64,000 nucleotides of DNA from assembly GCF_021249345.1 (NCBI RefSeq), contig NZ_CP089588.1, positions 2,914,001 through 2,978,000 of the forward strand, given 5' to 3'. This document shows, piece by piece, positions 59,314 to 64,000 of the stretch (the stretch's first letter is position 1; each line of letters begins with the position of its first letter). The position numbers and the translations under genes are program-made. This DNA comes from Halobacterium wangiae. Lineage in GTDB: Archaea; Halobacteriota; Halobacteria; Halobacteriales; Halobacteriaceae. The notes beneath the pieces were generated by a model that saw only the letters and a program-made list of their open reading frames with translations, did no database searches and had not been told where the DNA came from.

Positions 59314-59341
59314 TCCAGACCCACCAAGTCCGGCGGGTGGT

Positions 59342-60739
59342 TTAGTTCTTTCCCGCTCCCTCAGGCGACTTGACAGGTTCGGCGTCCGGCCGAACGACGA
59401 CGTTCCCCTCGTCGGTGACCCCGACGGTACCGTCGGACTGGGTGACGAGCCAGTAGACGAGCCAGAGACCGACCCCGGAGCCGTGCCGGAGCGGCGTCTC
59501 CTCGACGCCGCCGAGCGCACGGCGCTCGTTCTCCGGGATGCCGGAGCCGTTGTCCGCGACGCGAACAGTCGGCGGGCCGGCCTCGACGGTGACGTGTACC
59601 GTGGGGTCGGCGGCGTCGTTGTGTTCGGCCGCGTTGGACAGGAGCTCCCTGACGGCCAGCCGGAGTCGGCTGTCCGCCTCCAGTTCGCAGCTGACGGTCG
59701 TCTCGAAGGAGACGTCCGGGTACTGGTCAGCCGCGCGCTCGACCTCCTCGGTGACGATCTCCCCGAGTCGGTCCGCCGGCGCGACTCCCGCTTCGAGGGC
59801 GCGTTCGAGCAGTCGCGCCTTCTCGCCGGCAGCCAGCAGGTTCTCGGCCGCGGCGACGATGCTCTCGATGTCCTCGTCGTCGCCGTGTCGCTCCCGGAGC
59901 CGTTCGGCCCGCCCCAGCACGAGGTTGAGCGCGTTGCGGACGTTGTGGCGCAGTACGCGGTTCAGCACGCGGAGGCGCTGGTCGCGCTCCTCGCGACCGG
60001 TGACGTCCCGGCAGACCCAGACGTAGCCGTCGCCGGCCAGCGCCGTCATAGAGAGGTCCTGCGGGTACGTGGTACCGTCGACGCGCCTGGCGGTGACCGT
60101 CCCTTGCCACTCCTCGCGTTCGCCCGCGTCTAGTTCCGCGAGCACCGCTGCGACGCGCTCGCGGGTAGCCTCCGGGTAGCAGACCTGCCAGGGGTCGCCG
60201 ACGACGCCGCCCGGACTGTCGACGCCGTAGCCCTCGGCGAACGCGGCGTTCGCGAAGGATACGTTCCCGGCGTCGTCGAGCACGGCGATCCCGTCCATCG
60301 CGGCGTCGAGTGCGCGCAGCAGTCGGAGGTGCGAGCCCGCCCGCCAGCGGTCGCGTTCGCTGTACGTGCCCGCGATGGCGGCGCCCAGCGCCCCGGTGCT
60401 CGTGTGCTGGATGACCACGTGGGTGACGGTCGTGGTGCTGCCGTACGTGCCCACCAGTACGGCCCAGAGGTCGAGCGTGATGACGACCCCCGCGCCACCG
60501 ATCGCCCACGCGAAGACGGCGTCGCCACGGGCGCCAGCCGGTGCCCGCAGCCAGAACCAGAGTCCGTACCCCAGGAGTGCGAGCGCCGGGAGGATCGTCG
60601 CCACCGCCACCATCGGGCCGGGCACGCCGTGCGTGCCGAAGTAAGCGAGCCCCGCACCCGCTAGCGTCACCCCGAGGGCCGGAACCAGCCAGCGACGCCC
60701 GGGAGCGGGCGCACCGAGGTGGACGTCGACGGACGACAT
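59342..60739 (-). CDS. Membrane histidine kinase with PAS domain
   Basis: This 465-residue protein has about four N-terminal helices. A PAS domain follows (MDGIAVLDDAGNVSFANAAF), then a HisKA-like helix with the phospho-accepting His in VLNRVLRHNVRNALNLVLGR. The HATPase region has SNAAEHND, VADNGSGIPENER and GSGVGLWLVYW. It signals to the adjacent HalX response regulator in the same operon. The stimulus is unknown. Confidence 0.92.
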   Translation of the reverse strand: MSSVDVHLGAPAPGRRWLVPALGVTLAGAGLAYFGTHGVPGPMVAVATILPALALLGYGLWFWLRAPAGARGDAVFAWAIGGAGVVITLDLWAVLVGTYGSTTTVTHVVIQHTSTGALGAAIAGTYSERDRWRAGSHLRLLRALDAAMDGIAVLDDAGNVSFANAAFAEGYGVDSPGGVVGDPWQVCYPEATRERVAAVLAELDAGEREEWQGTVTARRVDGTTYPQDLSMTALAGDGYVWVCRDVTGREERDQRLRVLNRVLRHNVRNALNLVLGRAERLRERHGDDEDIESIVAAAENLLAAGEKARLLERALEAGVAPADRLGEIVTEEVERAADQYPDVSFETTVSCELEADSRLRLAVRELLSNAAEHNDAADPTVHVTVEAGPPTVRVADNGSGIPENERRALGGVEETPLRHGSGVGLWLVYWLVTQSDGTVGVTDEGNVVVRPDAEPVKSPEGAGKN

Positions 60740-60823
60740 GAATTCGGAGATACGGCGGAGGGATAAAAATCCACGCGTCGACTAGCGAACGTCTTTTGCC
60801 GGGTGGGGCGCTACCGTCGGTCG

Positions 60824-61549
60824 ATGGACGTACTCGTGGTGGGGGCCGGCAACGTGGGGCGGTGGTTCGCGGCGCTGGCGGACGCACCGGTGGCGTTCGC
60901 CGACGTCGACGACGAGCGAGCCGCGGCGGCCGCCGAGGCACACGACGGCCGCGCCCGGACGGTTCCACTGGACGCCGAGGAGTCGTTCGGACTGGTCGCT
61001 ATCGCGGTGCCGATGCGCGTCGCGGAGGCCGCCATCGAGGCACACGCGTCGAAGGCCCAGCAGGCGGTCGTCGACTTCACCGGCGCGATGGAGCAGCCGC
61101 TGCGCGCGATGGCGACGGTGGCGCCCGCCCGCGAGCGGGTGAGCTTCCACCCACTGTTCGCACCCGAACACGGACCCGGCCGCATCGCCGTGTCGTCGAG
61201 CACACCCGGGCCCGCCACCGACCGCGTGCGCAAGTGGCTCGAAGCCGCGGGCAACGACCTCGTGGACGTGGAACCCGAAGACCACGACGACGCGATGGCG
61301 ACGATCCAGGGGCGGGCGCACGCCGCCGTGCTGGCGTTCGCGCTCGCGGCCGACGACGTGCCCGAGGAACTAGCGACCCCGGTGTACGAGTCGCTGTCCG
61401 ACCTCGCCGAGCGCGTCACCGACGGGAACGCCGGCGTGTACGCGGACATTCAGGACGCCTTCGGGGGTGCCGACGAGGTCGCTGCCGCCGCGCGCCGCCT
61501 CGCCGACGCCGAGGACTTCGCGGAGGTGTACGAGGATGCCCGTCGATAG
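60824..61549 (+). CDS. Prephenate dehydrogenase-like protein
   Basis: This 241-residue protein has the Rossmann start MDVLVVGAGNVGRWFAALAD and the helical C-terminal half of the TyrA type. The catalytic-region pattern SFHPLFAPEHGPGRIAVSSS is present. It would oxidise prephenate to 4-hydroxyphenylpyruvate in tyrosine synthesis, which fits the nearby aroA and aroC. The start at 60824 is the first Met before the glycine motif. The next gene overlaps its end by 14 bp. Confidence 0.82.
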   Translation: MDVLVVGAGNVGRWFAALADAPVAFADVDDERAAAAAEAHDGRARTVPLDAEESFGLVAIAVPMRVAEAAIEAHASKAQQAVVDFTGAMEQPLRAMATVAPARERVSFHPLFAPEHGPGRIAVSSSTPGPATDRVRKWLEAAGNDLVDVEPEDHDDAMATIQGRAHAAVLAFALAADDVPEELATPVYESLSDLAERVTDGNAGVYADIQDAFGGADEVAAAARRLADAEDFAEVYEDARR

Positions 61550-62927
61550 GGACGCGATCCTGGACAGCGCGAAGTACCTCCGTGGAGTCCGCCCGCTGGA
61601 CCCCGCAGAACTCAGAGAGTACGTCGCCGACCAGCCACACGACGCGGTCGTCCGGCAGGTGCTCCGCGAGCACGCTGCGGAACTCGGCATCGTGGAGCGC
61701 GAGGACGGCACGTTCGTGCCGGCCAGCGACGACCCCGTCTCCCCCGACTTCGACGGCGTGAACGCGCTCCCCGCGGCCTACGAGCGAACCGTCGAGAACC
61801 TGCTCGTCGACCGCTGGGGTCCGGAGTGGCACCGGGGAGCGTCGGGGGACGCGTTGCGAGAGAAGATCCGACGCTTCAAGGACGACTACTACCGCCAGGC
61901 GGACGTCGAGTACGACAGCGACGTCGCGCTCGGCTACGCCGTCTACCACCTCGCGACGTACTACGCGGCCATCCAGTACGTGCTCGCGGACCTCGCTCGC
62001 GACGGCCTGCTGAGCGGTAACCTTCGAGTCCTCGACGTCGGCGCGGGCGTCGGCGGCCCCGCGCTCGGGCTGTTCGACTTCCTTCCCGAGGACGCGCTCG
62101 TCGAGTACCACGCCGTCGAGCCGAGCGCCGCGGCGGACGTGCTCGAGGAACTGCTCGAGGACGCCCCCCGGAACGTCCACCCCGAGATACACCGCCAGAC
62201 GGCCGAGGCCTTCGAGCCGGAGGGCGAGTACGACCTCGTGCTCGCGTGCAGCGTCCTCAGCGAACTCGACGACCCGGTCGCCGTCGTCGAACGCTACCTC
62301 GACTGCCTCGCCGGGGATGGGACGTTTCTCGCGCTCGCCCCGGCGGACAAGCACACGAGTACGCAGCTCCGCTCGGTCGAGCGGGCGGTCGAGCGGCGCG
62401 GGGCGACGGTGTACAGCCCGACGCCGCGGCTCTGGCCCGGCGAACGGCCGACCGACCGCGGCTGGAGCTTCGACGAACAGCCGGAAGTCGAGGCGCCGGC
62501 GTTCCAGCGGCGTCTCGCGGAGTCCAGTCAGCGCCCCTCCGAGTTCCTCCACACCGAGGTCCGGTACTCGTACTCGCTGCTGCGGACGGACGGTCGCCGC
62601 CAGCACGACGTCGCCCTGGGCGCGGACCGCCTGCTGAAACTCGCGGACGCCGACGACCGGGTGACCGACCGAACGGACGCGGTGGTCGCGAAACTCTCCC
62701 GGAACCTCGCCGACGAGGACGCTAACCCGCTGTTCAAGGTGAGCGACGGCAGCGAGAGCGAGGACTGTTACGCGGTGCTCGTCCGGCCGACGAGCCTCAA
62801 TCGCGACCTCCTGGACGCCGACTACGGCGACCTGCTCTCAGTGGAGTCCGCGCTCGTCCTCTGGAACGACGACGAGGAGGCGTACAACCTCGTCGTCGAC
62901 GAGGAGACGGTCGTCGACGCGGCGTAG
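61536..62927 (+). CDS. Rsm22-like SAM-dependent methyltransferase
   Basis: This 463-residue protein has a helical N-terminal region, then the methyltransferase motif I RVLDVGAGVGGPALGLFDFL and YDLVLACSVLSELDDPVAV, and a C-terminal domain as in small-subunit ribosomal Rsm22 proteins. It probably methylates or assembles the small ribosomal subunit. The start at 61536 overlaps the upstream gene, giving translational coupling. Confidence 0.85.
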   Translation: MPVDRDAILDSAKYLRGVRPLDPAELREYVADQPHDAVVRQVLREHAAELGIVEREDGTFVPASDDPVSPDFDGVNALPAAYERTVENLLVDRWGPEWHRGASGDALREKIRRFKDDYYRQADVEYDSDVALGYAVYHLATYYAAIQYVLADLARDGLLSGNLRVLDVGAGVGGPALGLFDFLPEDALVEYHAVEPSAAADVLEELLEDAPRNVHPEIHRQTAEAFEPEGEYDLVLACSVLSELDDPVAVVERYLDCLAGDGTFLALAPADKHTSTQLRSVERAVERRGATVYSPTPRLWPGERPTDRGWSFDEQPEVEAPAFQRRLAESSQRPSEFLHTEVRYSYSLLRTDGRRQHDVALGADRLLKLADADDRVTDRTDAVVAKLSRNLADEDANPLFKVSDGSESEDCYAVLVRPTSLNRDLLDADYGDLLSVESALVLWNDDEEAYNLVVDEETVVDAA

Positions 62928-62989
62928 GCGTTCGGGAGTCGACGGTCGCAGGGTGGTATTTTATGCGGATTCGTCGGTGAGTACGTCCC

Positions 62990-63469
62990 ATGACTCTCGA
63001 AGGGCTCGACGACCTGGACCGACTGATCATCCACGCGCTCCAGCGGAACGCCAGGAAGACATCCTCGAAGACCATCGCGGACCGCGCCGGCGTCTCCCCG
63101 AGTACGGTCCGCAACCGCATCCAGCGCCTGGAGGACCGCGGTATCCTGCGGGGCTACCACGCCGACGTCGACTACGAGCGAGCGGGCTACCAGCTGCACA
63201 CGCTCATCGTCTGTACGGCGCCAGTTCCACGGCGCGAGGAACTCGCGGCGTCCGCCTTGGAGATCCCGGGTGTCGTCCGGGTAGAGGAGGTGATGACCGG
63301 GGCCGAGAACGTACACGTCTCCGCGGTCGGGACCGACAGCGACGACCTGAGCCGCATCGGCCGGGACCTGAACGAACTCGGCCTGGAGGTGGTCGACGAG
63401 GACATCATCCGGAACATCCACCACGGGTCCTACACCGAGTTCGAGACGGGTGCTGAGGACGGAACGTGA
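62990..63469 (+). CDS. Lrp/AsnC family transcriptional regulator
   Basis: This 159-residue protein has the Lrp helix-turn-helix: LDDLDRLIIHALQRNARKTS, then ADRAGVSPSTVRNRIQRLED, and a RAM/AsnC effector domain (YQLHTLIVCTAPVPRREELA). It regulates amino-acid or central metabolism in related species. It precedes the TrkA-N gene, where it might regulate ion or redox transport. It is monocistronic. Confidence 0.93.
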   Translation: MTLEGLDDLDRLIIHALQRNARKTSSKTIADRAGVSPSTVRNRIQRLEDRGILRGYHADVDYERAGYQLHTLIVCTAPVPRREELAASALEIPGVVRVEEVMTGAENVHVSAVGTDSDDLSRIGRDLNELGLEVVDEDIIRNIHHGSYTEFETGAEDGT

Positions 63470-63586
63470 AATTCTAGCTTGGAAAATCCTGTTTCGTGAA
63501 TTAATACGCGTTACTTATGCTGCTCCGTTCTGTAGGTGTGGGTGAGCGGCGGTCTCGACCACCGAGGCTGCACTCGCCTCCCAACC

Positions 63587-64000
63587 ATGAGCACACCACG
63601 ACAGAACCCCAGAGAAGCGGAGCACCGACACAGTAACGATCCCGTCTTCGTGGTCGGTGGCGGACCCGTCGGACGAGACGTGGCCGACCGACTCACCGCG
63701 GACGGCCAGACGGTGACGTTCGTCGACCGGTCCCCACCCACCGACCCGCCCCCCGAACAGTCGGTCCACGGCGTCGAGGAGGTCTGCAGTGCGGTGCTCC
63801 GGGACCTCGAACTCGGAGACGTCACGACGGCTCTCGTTCTGGAACCCGAGGACGCGACCAACCTGCTGCTCGCACAGTGTCTCCGGACGCAGTTCGACGT
63901 CGAGCGCGTGATCGTCCGCGTCAACGACCCCGACCGACTGGACGTCTTCGAGAACGTCGACGTCGAAACCGTCGACGCGACGGCAGTCCTCGGTACTGAG
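63587..64000 (+). CDS. TrkA-N domain protein, 3' end cut by window
   Basis: This gene starts at the ATG at 63587 and runs off the window after 138 codons. The N-terminal part is SNDPVFVVGGGPVGRDVADR, a Rossmann NAD-binding motif, then DDLELGDVTTALVLEP-like sequence and LLLAQCLRTQFDVERVIVRV. This is the regulatory (RCK/TrkA-N) domain of a K+ or related uptake system. A TATA-like TTACTTATG lies at about 63511. Confidence 0.88.
   Translation, partial: MSTPRQNPREAEHRHSNDPVFVVGGGPVGRDVADRLTADGQTVTFVDRSPPTDPPPEQSVHGVEEVCSAVLRDLELGDVTTALVLEPEDATNLLLAQCLRTQFDVERVIVRVNDPDRLDVFENVDVETVDATAVLGTE

Overview
The window is a chromosome segment from a haloarchaeon (class Halobacteria). Apart from one island, base composition is high in GC, and predicted proteins are acidic (Asp/Glu rich). 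Genes often overlap as ATGA or GTGA, and transcripts look leaderless. Families seen are typical of the group: Bat-type HTH_10 regulators, DUF7344-like winged helices, HalX and HalOD1 domains, halocyanin, an archaellin, RdfA/Sph3 and Htur_1727-type radical-SAM partners. I cannot name the genus. Both window edges cut genes (an MMPL/RND exporter at the left, a TrkA-N protein at the right). No gene-free stretch exceeds about 300 bases, and I see no CRISPR array, rRNA or intact insertion sequence.

Layout. 0-4.3 kb: exporter, TrmB regulator, acetyltransferase. 4.5-12 kb: a MoxR ATPase facing an operon of transglutaminase, DUF58 and membrane proteins, with a glutaredoxin between. 12-17.3 kb: small regulator and Cys-rich protein, MsrA, a lone archaellin, a Zn/Cd-type P1B ATPase, a flavin-binding protein. 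17.3-28.6 kb: an accessory block with three DUF2249 proteins, cupin, two Bat-type regulators, a heme-copper-oxidase-like membrane protein, a CGCGG-type putative RiPP precursor, two radical SAM/SPASM enzymes, an rSAM-partner protein, a multicopper oxidase and a two-domain halocyanin. 28.6-30.8 kb: two Cys-bearing membrane proteins beside thioredoxin reductase and thioredoxin. 31-37.6 kb: a sulfur-transport and persulfide block (regulator, TauE/SafE, PiT, two YeeE halves, rhodanese-MBL protein, TusA, DsrE-like). 37.6-46.7 kb: metabolic genes, SOD, acyl-CoA dehydrogenase, Sph-like SMC protein. 46.7-48.6 kb: rdfA and an AT-rich inserted sulfatase-like gene. 48.6-64 kb: two tRNAs, pgk, udk, uracil-DNA glycosylase, aroC, aroA, an Xaa-Pro peptidase, a two-component pair, a prephenate-dehydrogenase-like protein, an Rsm22-like methyltransferase, Lrp and the TrkA-N start.

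The most interesting unit is 17.3-28.6 kb. A 12-bp palindrome, CGAAC-NN-GTTCG, recurs there, and in most cases its centre lies 42-47 bp upstream of a start codon. It resembles the inverted repeat described for the haloarchaeal NarO regulator of anaerobic respiration. The sites mark a regulon that includes the CGCGG gene. A second inverted repeat (GTTCCC-N7-GGGAAC) is shared by the radical-SAM and multicopper-oxidase promoters. I read the block as an anoxia-linked redox regulon carrying an uncharacterised peptide-maturation system. A separate half-site, GTATTG, recurs at promoters of the sulfur, thioredoxin and DUF302 genes and suggests a second local regulon.

Two gene-end duplications (glutaredoxin 3' end, rdfA 5' end) and a homopolymer frameshift upstream of an M20 peptidase record recent rearrangement.
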